Assembly: GCF_000091305.1 (NCBI RefSeq)
Contig: NC_013929.1
Coordinates: forward strand, 4,464,001 to 4,528,000
Direction: 5' to 3'
Length of the DNA: 64,000 nt
Source of the DNA: Streptomyces scabiei 87.22
GTDB taxonomy: Bacteria; Actinomycetota; Actinomycetes; Streptomycetales; Streptomycetaceae
The notes under the pieces are model-generated. The model had not been told where the DNA came from and did no database searches. It saw nothing but the letters and a program-made list of their open reading frames with translations. The first letter of the stretch is position 1. Every line of letters starts with the position of its first letter. This document shows, in pieces, positions 1-7,997 of this stretch. Position numbers and translations under genes: made by a program.

Positions 1-141
1 CGGTCCACCCGGGTCCACGTGCGTGAGCGTTGTCGTCGCTCGCAGGTAGATTCGAAGGTGGCCGGTGTGCCGACCGCGTACGGACGACACGGACGAGGCG
101 GGTGGCACCGGCCGTTCCCGACGACTGCAGGAGTGATTCGC

Positions 142-501
142 GTGGATCGTGTCGCGCTGCGTGGCCTCAGGGCCCGTGGACACCACGGGGTGTTCCCGCA
201 CGAGCGCGAGGAGGGCCAGACCTTCGTGGTGGACCTCACGCTCGGCCTGGACACCCGGCCCGCCGCCGCCGACGACGACCTGGCGAAGACCGTGCACTAC
301 GGGATCGTGGCGGAGGAGGTCGTCGCCCTCGTGGAGGGCGAGCCGGTGAACCTCATCGAGACGCTCGCCGAGCGCATCGCCCGCGCGTGCCTCGCGCACG
401 AGGGGGTCCAGGAGGTCGAGGTCGCCGTGCACAAGCCGAACGCGCCGATCACCGTCCCCTTCGACGACGTGACCGTCACCATCACCCGGAGCCGAGCATG
501 A
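142..501 (+). CDS. folB: Dihydroneopterin aldolase
   Basis: Converts 7,8-dihydroneopterin to 6-hydroxymethyl-dihydropterin and glycolaldehyde in folate synthesis; cytosolic. The 119-residue product is a full-length FolB. It has the N-terminal GHHGVF segment followed by acidic residues (Glu21 region), and a conserved VHKPNAPI motif near residue 98 that supplies the active-site lysine. I chose the GTG at 142 because CAGGAG lies 8 nt upstream; a GTG at 133 overlaps that site and is less likely. The stop overlaps the folK start (ATGA), so the two are translationally coupled. Other folate genes are probably just upstream, outside the window. Confidence 0.95.
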   Translation: MDRVALRGLRARGHHGVFPHEREEGQTFVVDLTLGLDTRPAAADDDLAKTVHYGIVAEEVVALVEGEPVNLIETLAERIARACLAHEGVQEVEVAVHKPNAPITVPFDDVTVTITRSRA

Positions 502-1109
502 CCGCGTCCTTCACCGCGGGTCAGAGCGACCCGACCGTACAGCCGGTGCCCGCCTCCGTCGTGCGGAAGGTGGACGAGGCCGACTCGACCCTGCACAACC
601 CCCGCCGGGCGGTCCTCTCCCTCGGCTCGAACCTGGGCAACCGGCTGGAGACCCTCCAGGGCGCCATCGACGCGCTGGAGGACACGCCGGGCGTCCGCGT
701 CAAGGCCGTGTCGCCGGTGTACGAGACCGAGCCGTGGGGGGTGGCGCCGGGCAGCCAGCCCTCGTACTTCAACGCGGTCGTCGTCCTGAAGACCACCCTG
801 CCGCCCTCCTCGCTGCTGGAGCGGGCCCAGGCCGTGGAGGAGGCGTTCCACCGGGTGCGGGACGAGCGCTGGGGGCCGCGCACGCTGGACGTCGACATCG
901 TGGCGTACGCGGACGTCGTCTCCGACGACCCGCTGCTCACCCTGCCGCATCCGCGCGCGCACGAGCGGGCCTTCGTCCTCGTCCCCTGGCACGACGTCGA
1001 CCCCGACGCCCTGCTGACGGGCCGCGGCCCGGTCGCCGCGCTCCTCGACGGTGTCGCCCGCGAGGGCGTGACGCCCCGCGCCGACCTGGAACTCCACCTG
1101 CCCGCGTAG
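498..1109 (+). CDS. folK: 2-amino-4-hydroxy-6-hydroxymethyldihydropteridine pyrophosphokinase
   Basis: HPPK transfers pyrophosphate from ATP to the pterin made by FolB, giving the substrate for dihydropteroate synthase. The 203-residue protein has a roughly 36-residue N-terminal extension, common in Streptomyces, then the core start SLGSN at residues 41-45. The HPPK signature RWGPRTLDVDIV is at residues 124-135, with the metal-binding DVD. The ATG overlaps the folB stop by 4 nt, so the pair is one translational unit. Identification rests on the complete signature and the gene order. Confidence 0.95.
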   Translation: MTASFTAGQSDPTVQPVPASVVRKVDEADSTLHNPRRAVLSLGSNLGNRLETLQGAIDALEDTPGVRVKAVSPVYETEPWGVAPGSQPSYFNAVVVLKTTLPPSSLLERAQAVEEAFHRVRDERWGPRTLDVDIVAYADVVSDDPLLTLPHPRAHERAFVLVPWHDVDPDALLTGRGPVAALLDGVAREGVTPRADLELHLPA

Positions 1110-1174
1110 TCGTTAAGGTCTACCGGGTCGGGACATCCCCGACGCCGCCGCATCGGGCTCGTCGAAGGGGCATC

Positions 1175-1660
1175 GTGAAAGAGCTGCGCATCAGGACGCT
1201 GGCCGCGGTGTTCGTGGTGGCGGGGGTGCTGTCCTGGGCCGGGGCCCGGCTGTGGAACTCGCTGGACACGCTGCCGAGCGTCCCGCTGGCCGCGCCCATC
1301 GTGCTCGCCCTGATCGCCGCCGTCCTGACGGCCACCGCACTGTCCCTGCGCAACCGGCTCAAGGCCCAGCGCGAGCGCCGGCCGGGCGCCAAGGGCGTGG
1401 AGCCCCTGATGGCCGCCCGCGCGGTCGTCTTCGGCCAGGCCAGCGCCCTCGTCGCCGCCCTCGTCGCCGGGATGTACGGCGGGGTCGGGATCTTCCTCCT
1501 GGAGTCCCTGGACGTCCCGGCCCGCCGCGACCAGGCCATCTACGCCGGGTTCTCGGTCCTCGCGGGCATCGCCGTCATAGTGGCCGCCTTCTTCCTGGAG
1601 CGCGTCTGCAAGCTCCCGGAGGACGACGACACGGGCGGCGGGGCGGCCCGGGCGACGTAG
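1175..1660 (+). CDS. DUF3180 family membrane protein
   Basis: A 161-residue integral membrane protein of unknown function. Four hydrophobic segments are visible (about residues 9-27, 39-57, 85-105 and 123-142), with an Arg/Lys-rich loop after the second and an acidic C-terminal tail. Its position directly after folK matches the usual actinobacterial arrangement in which a DUF3180 protein follows the folate genes, so co-transcription with folB-folK is likely (65 nt gap). The GTG at 1175 is chosen because the hydrophobic topology begins immediately after it. No enzymatic motif is visible. Confidence 0.85.
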   Translation: MKELRIRTLAAVFVVAGVLSWAGARLWNSLDTLPSVPLAAPIVLALIAAVLTATALSLRNRLKAQRERRPGAKGVEPLMAARAVVFGQASALVAALVAGMYGGVGIFLLESLDVPARRDQAIYAGFSVLAGIAVIVAAFFLERVCKLPEDDDTGGGAARAT

Positions 1661-1688
1661 AGCGACCCGTCCCCGAAGGGCCCGCGGG

Positions 1689-2294
1689 TCAGCGGGCCAT
1701 GATCAGGCTCATCGCCTCGTTACGGGTGGCCGCGTCCCGCAGCTGGCCGCGCACGGCCGACGTGATGGTCTTCGCGCCGGGCTTGCGGATGCCCCGCATC
1801 GACATGCACATGTGCTCGCACTCCACGACCACGATCACCCCGCGCGGCTCCAGGATCTCCATCAGCGAGTCGGCGATCTGCGTCGTCATCCGCTCCTGCA
1901 CCTGCGGCCGCCGGGCGTAGACGTCCACGAGCCGGGCCAGCTTCGACAGACCGGTGATCTTTCCGCTGGTCGACGGGATGTACCCGACGTGCGCGACACC
2001 GCGGAAGGGCACCAGGTGATGCTCGCAGGTGCTGTACACCTCGATGTCCTTCACGAGCACCATCTCGTCGTGCCCGAGGTCGAAGGTCGTGGTCAGCACG
2101 TCCTCCGGCTGCTGCCACAGCCCCGCGAAGATCTCCTGGTACGCCCGCGCCACCCGCGCCGGCGTCTCCTTGAGCCCCTCCCGGTCGGGATCCTCGCCGA
2201 CCGCGATCAGCAGCTCCCGTACGGCGTTCTCGGCGCGCTTCTCGTCGAACTCGCCGATGGCGCCGCCACCGTCCAGCGTCACGGGGTCGGTCAT
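1689..2294 (-). CDS. folE: GTP cyclohydrolase I
   Basis: First step of folate synthesis: GTP to 7,8-dihydroneopterin triphosphate plus formate. The 201-residue protein is full length. Zinc ligands fall at Cys90 and His93 (STCEHHLVPF) and at Cys163 (ECEHMCMSMRG). The start ATG has GAGG 6 nt upstream. It is convergent with the folB-folK-DUF3180 unit, and it follows ftsH on the minus strand beyond a strong terminator, so it is probably transcribed from its own promoter. Confidence 0.97.
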   Translation of the reverse strand: MTDPVTLDGGGAIGEFDEKRAENAVRELLIAVGEDPDREGLKETPARVARAYQEIFAGLWQQPEDVLTTTFDLGHDEMVLVKDIEVYSTCEHHLVPFRGVAHVGYIPSTSGKITGLSKLARLVDVYARRPQVQERMTTQIADSLMEILEPRGVIVVVECEHMCMSMRGIRKPGAKTITSAVRGQLRDAATRNEAMSLIMAR

Positions 2295-2376
2295 GCTGTG
2301 CCTCGCTCCTGGGCCGAGCCTGCGACGCGCACGGCCACGCGTCTCATTTTTTCGGCCATGTTCCGGTTATACGAAA

Positions 2377-2416
2377 ATGCCGTGCCCCCCAGGCTAGAAC
2401 CTGGGGGGCACGGCAT
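2377..2416 (-). terminator. Rho-independent terminator after ftsH
   Basis: A perfect 17-bp stem (2377-2393 paired with 2400-2416) closes a 6-nt loop. Read on the minus strand it is followed by TTTTCG. It lies about 75 nt downstream of the ftsH stop and upstream of folE, and would separate the two transcripts. Confidence 0.85.
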
Positions 2417-2489
2417 CCATTCCGGGCCTGGTGAGGAATCCGGGCCGGAAGCCGGGGCTCCCGGTGGCCGGTTCTCACCGGGTGGTGCG

Positions 2490-4505
2490 TCAGCTCTCCG
2501 CGTTCTCCTCCGGAGTCGCGTCGACGGGCGCCTTGGTGGTGATCGCCGGCGTCGCGCCGTTCGCGCCGTTCGTCAGTGCCAGCTCCCGGGGGGAGAGCAC
2601 GGGCGGACGGGTGGAGGGGGTGCGGCGGGAGGAGCCGGTCCACGCGGGCCGGGGCGGACGCTTGACGATGGGGGCGAAGATCTCGGCGATCTGCTCCTTG
2701 CCCAGCGTCTCCTTCTCCAGCAGCTGGAGCACCAGGTTGTCGAGGACGTCGCGGTTCTCGACCAGGATCTCCCAGGCCTCGTTGTGCGCGTTCTCGATGA
2801 GCTTCTTGACTTCCTCGTCCACCAGGGCGGCGACCTCTTCCGAGTAGTCGCGCTGGTGACCCATCTCACGTCCGAGGAACGGCTCCGAGTTGTCGCCGCC
2901 GAACTTGATGGCGCCCAGACGCTCCGTCATGCCGTACTGGGTGACCATCGCACGGGCCAGGCCGGTGGCCTTCTCGATGTCGTTCGAGGCGCCCGTGGTC
3001 GGGTCGTGGAAGACCAGTTCCTCGGCGGCGCGGCCACCCATCATGTAGCCGAGCTGGTCGAGCATCTCGTTACGGGTGGTCGAGTACTTGTCCTCGTCCG
3101 GCAGCACCATCGTGTACCCGAGGGCGCGGCCCCGGGACAGGATGGTGATCTTGTGGACGGGGTCGGAGTTCGGTGAGGCCGCCGCGACCAGGGCGTGACC
3201 GCCCTCGTGGTACGCGGTGATCTTCTTCTCCTTGTCCGACATGATCCGGGTCCGCTTCTGCGGGCCCGCGATCACACGGTCGATCGCCTCGTCCAGCATG
3301 TGGTTGTCGATCAGCTTCTTGTCGCTGCGGGCCGTCAGGAGCGCGGCCTCGTTCAGGACGTTGGACAGATCGGCACCCGTCATACCGGGGGTGCGGCGGG
3401 CGACGGCGCCGAGGTCGACGTCGGGCGCGACCGGCTTGCCCTTCTGGTGGACCTTCAGGATCTCCAGACGGCCCTGCATGTCCGGGCGGTCGACGGCGAT
3501 CTGACGGTCGAAGCGGCCCGGGCGCAGCAGCGCCGGGTCGAGGATGTCCGGGCGGTTCGTCGCGGCGATGAGGATCACACCGCCCTTGACGTCGAAGCCG
3601 TCCATCTCGACGAGCAGCTGGTTCAGCGTCTGCTCGCGCTCGTCGTGACCACCGCCGAGGCCGGCGCCGCGGTGGCGGCCGACCGCGTCGATCTCGTCGA
3701 CGAAGACGATCGCCGGGGCGTTCGCCTTGGCCTGCTCGAAGAGGTCACGGACCCGGGAGGCACCGACACCGACGAACATCTCGACGAAGTCGGAACCGGA
3801 GATCGAGTAGAAGGGGACGCCCGCCTCACCGGCGACGGCACGCGCCAGCAGCGTCTTGCCCGTACCGGGCGGGCCGTAGAGCAGCACACCCTTGGGGATC
3901 TTGGCGCCGACGGCCTGGAACTTGGCCGGCTCCTGCAGGAACTCCTTGATCTCATGGAGTTCCTCGACCGCCTCGTCCGCACCGGCGACGTCGGAGAACG
4001 TCGTCTTCGGGGTGTCCTTGGTGATGAGCTTGGCCTTGGACTTCCCGAAGTTCATGACCCGGGAGCCGCCGCCCTGCATCTGGTTCATCAGGAACAGGAA
4101 GACGACGACGATCAGGACGAAGGGGAGCAGGGACAGCAGGATGCCGACGAAAGCGTTCTGCTTGGTCGGGGAGACCGTGTAGCCGTCGGGGATCTGCTTG
4201 TTCTGGAACTTGTCCTGCAGGGTGTTGGCGAGGGTGACGCCCTGGTCGCCGATGTAGCTCGCCTGGATCTTCGAGCTGTCCTCGATCTTCTGACCGTCCT
4301 TGAGCTGCACCTTGATGAGCTGCTCTTCGCCGGTGGTCAGCTTGGCTTCTTTGACCTTGTTGTCATTGATCGCCTGGACCACCTGGCCGGTGTCCACCGT
4401 CTTGTAGCCGCCGGACGAGCCGACGACCTGCATCAACACGACCACGGCAAGGACGGCCAGCACGATCCACATGACTGGCCCACGGAAGTATCGCTTCACG
4501 TCCAT
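2490..4505 (-). CDS. ftsH: ATP-dependent zinc metalloprotease FtsH
   Basis: Membrane-anchored AAA+ protease that degrades misfolded and regulatory proteins. From the start used here (671 aa): TM1 about residues 11-28, an extracytoplasmic segment, TM2 about 119-141, Walker A GPPGTGKT 211-218, Walker B IVFVDEID around 266-273, an SRH arginine region near 328-334, and the zinc site HEGGH 433-437. A Pro/Ala/Thr-rich C-terminal tail ends the protein. I chose the ATG that begins MDVKRYFRGP, the conserved N-terminus of actinobacterial FtsH. An upstream in-frame ATG at 4541 would add 12 residues. The next minus-strand gene upstream is hpt. Confidence 0.96.
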   Translation of the reverse strand: MDVKRYFRGPVMWIVLAVLAVVVLMQVVGSSGGYKTVDTGQVVQAINDNKVKEAKLTTGEEQLIKVQLKDGQKIEDSSKIQASYIGDQGVTLANTLQDKFQNKQIPDGYTVSPTKQNAFVGILLSLLPFVLIVVVFLFLMNQMQGGGSRVMNFGKSKAKLITKDTPKTTFSDVAGADEAVEELHEIKEFLQEPAKFQAVGAKIPKGVLLYGPPGTGKTLLARAVAGEAGVPFYSISGSDFVEMFVGVGASRVRDLFEQAKANAPAIVFVDEIDAVGRHRGAGLGGGHDEREQTLNQLLVEMDGFDVKGGVILIAATNRPDILDPALLRPGRFDRQIAVDRPDMQGRLEILKVHQKGKPVAPDVDLGAVARRTPGMTGADLSNVLNEAALLTARSDKKLIDNHMLDEAIDRVIAGPQKRTRIMSDKEKKITAYHEGGHALVAAASPNSDPVHKITILSRGRALGYTMVLPDEDKYSTTRNEMLDQLGYMMGGRAAEELVFHDPTTGASNDIEKATGLARAMVTQYGMTERLGAIKFGGDNSEPFLGREMGHQRDYSEEVAALVDEEVKKLIENAHNEAWEILVENRDVLDNLVLQLLEKETLGKEQIAEIFAPIVKRPPRPAWTGSSRRTPSTRPPVLSPRELALTNGANGATPAITTKAPVDATPEENAES

Positions 4506-4683
4506 CCATACGGAGCGGTGCCGCCCCGTCCCTCCTGCCATAGTGAGTTTGATAAAAGACTGTTCTTCGGACGGTACCCCAGCATTGTCACCCGAAGCCG
4601 CAGGGGACTGCTCGCAATCCCGTCCACGCATGCTCCAACGGCGCGAAACCCGCTGGGGTTCCCGAGCGTCTTACCGGGGTTGC

Positions 4684-5244
4684 TCAGCCGCCGTAGACGT
4701 GGGGCGCGAGCGTACCGACGAACGGGAGGTTGCGGTACTTCTCGGCGAAGTCGAGGCCGTAGCCCACGACGAACTCGTTGGGGATGTCGAAGCCGACCCA
4801 CTCCACGTCGATGGCGACCTTGGCGGCGTCGGGCTTGCGCAGCAGGGTGCAGATCTTCAGGGACTCGGGCTCGCGGGAGCCGAGGTTGGAGATCAGCCAG
4901 GACAGGGTCAGGCCCGAGTCGATGATGTCCTCGACGATCAGGACGTGCTTGCCCTTGATGTCGGTGTCGAGGTCCTTGAGGATCCGCACCACACCCGAGG
5001 ACTGGGTGCCCGCGCCGTAGGAGGACACGGCCATCCAGTCCATGGTGACCGGGGTGGACAGCGCCCGCGCGAGGTCCGCCATGACCATGACCGCGCCCTT
5101 GAGCACTCCGACGATCAGCAGGTCCTTGCCCGCGTACTCCGCGTCGATCTTCGAGGCCAGCTCGACGAGCTTCGCGTCGATCTCTTCCTTGGTGATGAGC
5201 ACCTCTTTGAGGTCGGCACCCATGTCTTTCGCGTCCACCCGCAT
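4684..5244 (-). CDS. hpt: Hypoxanthine phosphoribosyltransferase
   Basis: Purine salvage enzyme that joins PRPP to hypoxanthine or guanine. The 186-residue protein shows the PRPP-binding motif VLIVEDIIDSGLTL at about 101-114, a flexible-loop SSYG at 74-77, and the C-terminal DFAEKYRNLPFVG segment. The start ATG gives MRVDAKDMGADL, the usual Streptomyces N-terminus; an internal Met8 (5223) is a weaker alternative. It sits between tilS and ftsH in the conserved actinobacterial tilS-hpt-ftsH order. Confidence 0.95.
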   Translation of the reverse strand: MRVDAKDMGADLKEVLITKEEIDAKLVELASKIDAEYAGKDLLIVGVLKGAVMVMADLARALSTPVTMDWMAVSSYGAGTQSSGVVRILKDLDTDIKGKHVLIVEDIIDSGLTLSWLISNLGSREPESLKICTLLRKPDAAKVAIDVEWVGFDIPNEFVVGYGLDFAEKYRNLPFVGTLAPHVYGG

Positions 5245-5304
5245 CACTTTCGGTCGGTCGTCCCAGGGCCGCTCCCGGACGCGCACACCCCGTGCGGGGG
5301 GTTC

Positions 5305-5325
5305 GGGGCCCTGCACGAGGGCCCC
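5305..5325 (-). terminator. Hairpin between tilS and hpt
   Basis: A perfect 8-bp GC stem (GGGGCCCT / AGGGCCCC) with a 5-nt loop, just after the tilS stop. There is no T-run in either direction. It may attenuate rather than fully stop transcription into hpt. Confidence 0.45.
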
Positions 5326-5339
5326 TTCGGCGTCCGGAT

Positions 5340-6506
5340 TCAGCCTTGCCGAATCACCAGTCTGCCACCCTGGCGCTGGGCGACGACCCGGCCGGGGAGA
5401 TTGATGGCCCCCTGACCGCGCCATCCGGTGATGAGCCGGTCGACCTCCTCGATGTGCCGGGCGAAGAGGGAACCGGCCGGGGCACCGGCCTCGATCGCGA
5501 CCCGGCGCAGGATCCGGCGGCGTACGGCGGGCGGCAGGGCGTAGAGCTTCGCGCACTCCAGCAGGCCGGCGGCGTCCCGGACGCCGGGCTCGGCCTGACG
5601 GGCCCAGGTGTCGAGGGCGTCGGCGTCGTCCCGGGACAGCTGGGCCGTACGGGCGAGGGCCTCGACGACACCCTTGCCGAGCGCCTTCTCCAGGGCGGGC
5701 AGCCCCTCGTGGCGGAGCCTGGACCGGGTGTAGGCGGGGTCGGTGTTGTGCGGGTCGTCCCACACGGGCAGCGACTGGACCATGCATGCCTTGCGGGCGG
5801 TCTGCCGGTCGAGCTGCAGGAACGGCCGGCGGTAGCGGCCGTCGGCCCCCGAGACCGCGGCCATGCCGGACAGGGAGCGGATGCCGGAGCCCCGGGCGAG
5901 ACCGAGCAGGACGGTCTCGGCCTGGTCGTCGCGGGTGTGGCCGAGCAGGACGGCGGCGGCTCCGTGGCGTTCCAGCGCGGCGTCGAGGGCGGCGTAGCGG
6001 GCGTCCCGGGCGGCGGCCTCGGGGCCGCCGTCGCGGCCGACGGTCACGGCGACGGACTCGGCGGGGTCCAGGCCCAGTTCGCGCAGGCGCAGGACGACTT
6101 CCTCGGCGCGCAGGTCGGAGCCGGGCTGCAGGCCGTGGTCGACGGTGATGCCGCCGGCGCGGACGCCCAGCTTGGGCGCCTCGAACGCGAGGGCGGAGGC
6201 GAGGGCCATGGAGTCGGCGCCGCCGGAGCACGCCACGAGCACGAGCGGCCGCTCGTCGCCGGTGGTCCCGGGGCGCGGGACACCCGGGCGCGCGGACGCG
6301 CCGCGCCTGACGTCGATGGGCACGACCGCGGGCGGGCCGGCCACGGGGGGCGCGGACGCCGGTCGTGCGCCCGTGGGCGACGGCGCGCCGGCGGTCGCGC
6401 GGGCGGGCGCGTGCGGGGCGTCGTGGGTGTCGAGTTCGGTGAGGAGGTCGTGGAGTACGCGGCGGACCGCCAGGCGTATCGCCGCGACCGCGGGGTGGGG
6501 ACCCAT
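5340..6506 (-). CDS. tilS: tRNA(Ile)-lysidine synthetase
   Basis: Modifies the CAU-anticodon tRNA(Ile) with lysidine so that it reads AUA. The 388-residue protein has the PP-loop ATP pyrophosphatase motif SGGADS at 94-99, followed by the typical VDHGLQPGS and LLGHTRDDQAET motifs. A Pro/Ala-rich stretch of about 55 residues (28-84) separates the N-terminal helix from the catalytic domain; this is longer than in most TilS and is probably a disordered linker. AAGGGA lies 8 nt before the ATG. It is upstream of hpt and ftsH in the usual order. Confidence 0.94.
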   Translation of the reverse strand: MGPHPAVAAIRLAVRRVLHDLLTELDTHDAPHAPARATAGAPSPTGARPASAPPVAGPPAVVPIDVRRGASARPGVPRPGTTGDERPLVLVACSGGADSMALASALAFEAPKLGVRAGGITVDHGLQPGSDLRAEEVVLRLRELGLDPAESVAVTVGRDGGPEAAARDARYAALDAALERHGAAAVLLGHTRDDQAETVLLGLARGSGIRSLSGMAAVSGADGRYRRPFLQLDRQTARKACMVQSLPVWDDPHNTDPAYTRSRLRHEGLPALEKALGKGVVEALARTAQLSRDDADALDTWARQAEPGVRDAAGLLECAKLYALPPAVRRRILRRVAIEAGAPAGSLFARHIEEVDRLITGWRGQGAINLPGRVVAQRQGGRLVIRQG

Positions 6507-6697
6507 GTCCGGTTCCCTTCATGAAGTTGTCGGGAGGTGAGCCCGAGTTCAGTCACTCAGCGTGTGTAGATGGTGACAGAACCGGGCCGTTCCCCGAGCA
6601 TTGCACGCCTACCCTTCGCTCACGGTCCCTCGGACGGGTGATTGGAGGTGCGTTCGCCTGCCGTCGGCCGGTTTCGCCCACCCCGCTCACGCGTGGC

Positions 6698-7822
6698 TCA
6701 CGACTCCGCCTTGCGGTGCACCCTGGCGACCCAGTCCGCCGGTTTGGCGATCTCCGCCTTGGTCGGCAGGGTGTTCGGGGAGGTCCACACGCGGTTGAAA
6801 CCGTCCATGCCGACCTGTTCGACGACCGCCCGTACGAACCGCTCGCCGTCCCTGTACTGCCTGAGCTTGGCGTCCAGGCCGAGCAGCTTGCGCAGGGCCT
6901 GGTCCAGGCGGGAGGCGCCCTTGGCGCGCCGTTGCTGGAACTTCTCGCGGATCTCCGCGACCGAGGGCACGACGGCCGGGCCGACGCCGTCCATCACGAA
7001 GTCGGCGTGGCCCTCCAGGAGGGACATGACGGCGGTCAGCCGACCGAGGATCTCGCGCTGCGCGGGGGTCTGCACCAACTCCACGATCGAGTGACCGTCG
7101 TCGCCCACCTCTCCCTCGGGCCGGCCACCCGCGAGTGACTGGGCGGCCTCCCGGATGCGCTCCAGGAAGGTCGTGGGGTCGACCTCGGTCTCGGCCAGGA
7201 ACGACTGGATTTCGCCCTCCAGGTGGTCCCGCAGCCAGGGGACCGCCGTGAACTGGGTCCGGTGGGTCTCCTCGTGCAGGCAGACCCAGAGGCGGAAGTC
7301 GTGCGGCCGCACGTCCAGTTCGCGTTCCACGTGCACGATGTTCGGCGCGACGAGAAGCAGCCGGCCACCGCCGTTCTCGCCCGCCGGGAGTTCGCGGGTC
7401 GCCGGGGCGAACGTCTCGTACTGGCCGAGGACCCGGGAGGACAGGAACGACAGGAGCATGCCCAGCTCGACGCCCGTGACCTTGCCACCGACCGCGCCGA
7501 GGACGGCCCCGCCCGGGGTGCTGCCGCGACGTTCCTGCATCTTCTCCAGCAGCGGTTTCAGCAGTTCCCGGAAGCCGGCCACGTTGGCCCGGACCCAGCC
7601 GGGCCGGTCCACGACCAGCACGGGGGTGTCGTCGCCGGTGTCGGGCAGCATCCGCGTGAAGGCGCGGACGTGCTCCTCCGACGCCCTCGCGTGCCGGCGG
7701 AGCTCGGCGACGATGGCCCTGGCCTCGTCGCGGCTCACCTCGGGGCCCGGCCGCACGAGCCGGGTCGCGGTCGCCACCGCGAGATTCCAGTCGACCATCT
7801 CGGCACCACCGATACGAGTCAT
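6698..7822 (-). CDS. Zinc-dependent metalloprotease of the DUF2342 / F420-biosynthesis-associated family
   Basis: A 374-residue protein with an HExxH zinc motif (HEETH, residues 183-187) followed by an acidic helix (GEIQSFLAE), consistent with a gluzincin-like hydrolase. It belongs to the actinobacterial family called putative hydrolase/coenzyme F420 biosynthesis associated; its true substrate is unknown. No signal peptide or TM segment is evident. It lies between dacB and tilS, as in other streptomycetes. The start is uncertain: ATG 7822 and an in-frame ATG at 7798 both have weak ribosome-binding sites. Confidence 0.85.
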   Translation of the reverse strand: MTRIGGAEMVDWNLAVATATRLVRPGPEVSRDEARAIVAELRRHARASEEHVRAFTRMLPDTGDDTPVLVVDRPGWVRANVAGFRELLKPLLEKMQERRGSTPGGAVLGAVGGKVTGVELGMLLSFLSSRVLGQYETFAPATRELPAGENGGGRLLLVAPNIVHVERELDVRPHDFRLWVCLHEETHRTQFTAVPWLRDHLEGEIQSFLAETEVDPTTFLERIREAAQSLAGGRPEGEVGDDGHSIVELVQTPAQREILGRLTAVMSLLEGHADFVMDGVGPAVVPSVAEIREKFQQRRAKGASRLDQALRKLLGLDAKLRQYRDGERFVRAVVEQVGMDGFNRVWTSPNTLPTKAEIAKPADWVARVHRKAES

Positions 7823-7967
7823 GTCGTCAACCGTACGTGAGCGCTGCCGCTGGGGGCAGGCCGTGGGGTGAGGGTGCGTGAGGGCCGGTGGGTACGTGCG
7901 GGTCGGTGGGGGTTCTCGCGCCCACGCGGCGGAGCCGCACGTCGACTCTGCCCCGCGCCCCTGAGAG

Positions 7968-7991
7968 CACGGGGCTTCGCCCCTGCTCTCC
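7968..7991 (-). terminator. Terminator-like hairpin after dacB
   Basis: AGAGCA-GGGGC pairs with GCCCC-TGCTCT across a short TTC loop, with one bulge, just past the dacB stop. The surrounding 7900-7990 is the GC-rich intergenic repeat type common in Streptomyces, including a second small hairpin GCGGC-GGA-GCCGC. Confidence 0.55.
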
Positions 7992-7997
7992 CCGGCC

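Noticed and set aside
1..141. Possible end of an upstream gene
   Set aside because: No frame with coding character ends here; too little sequence to judge.
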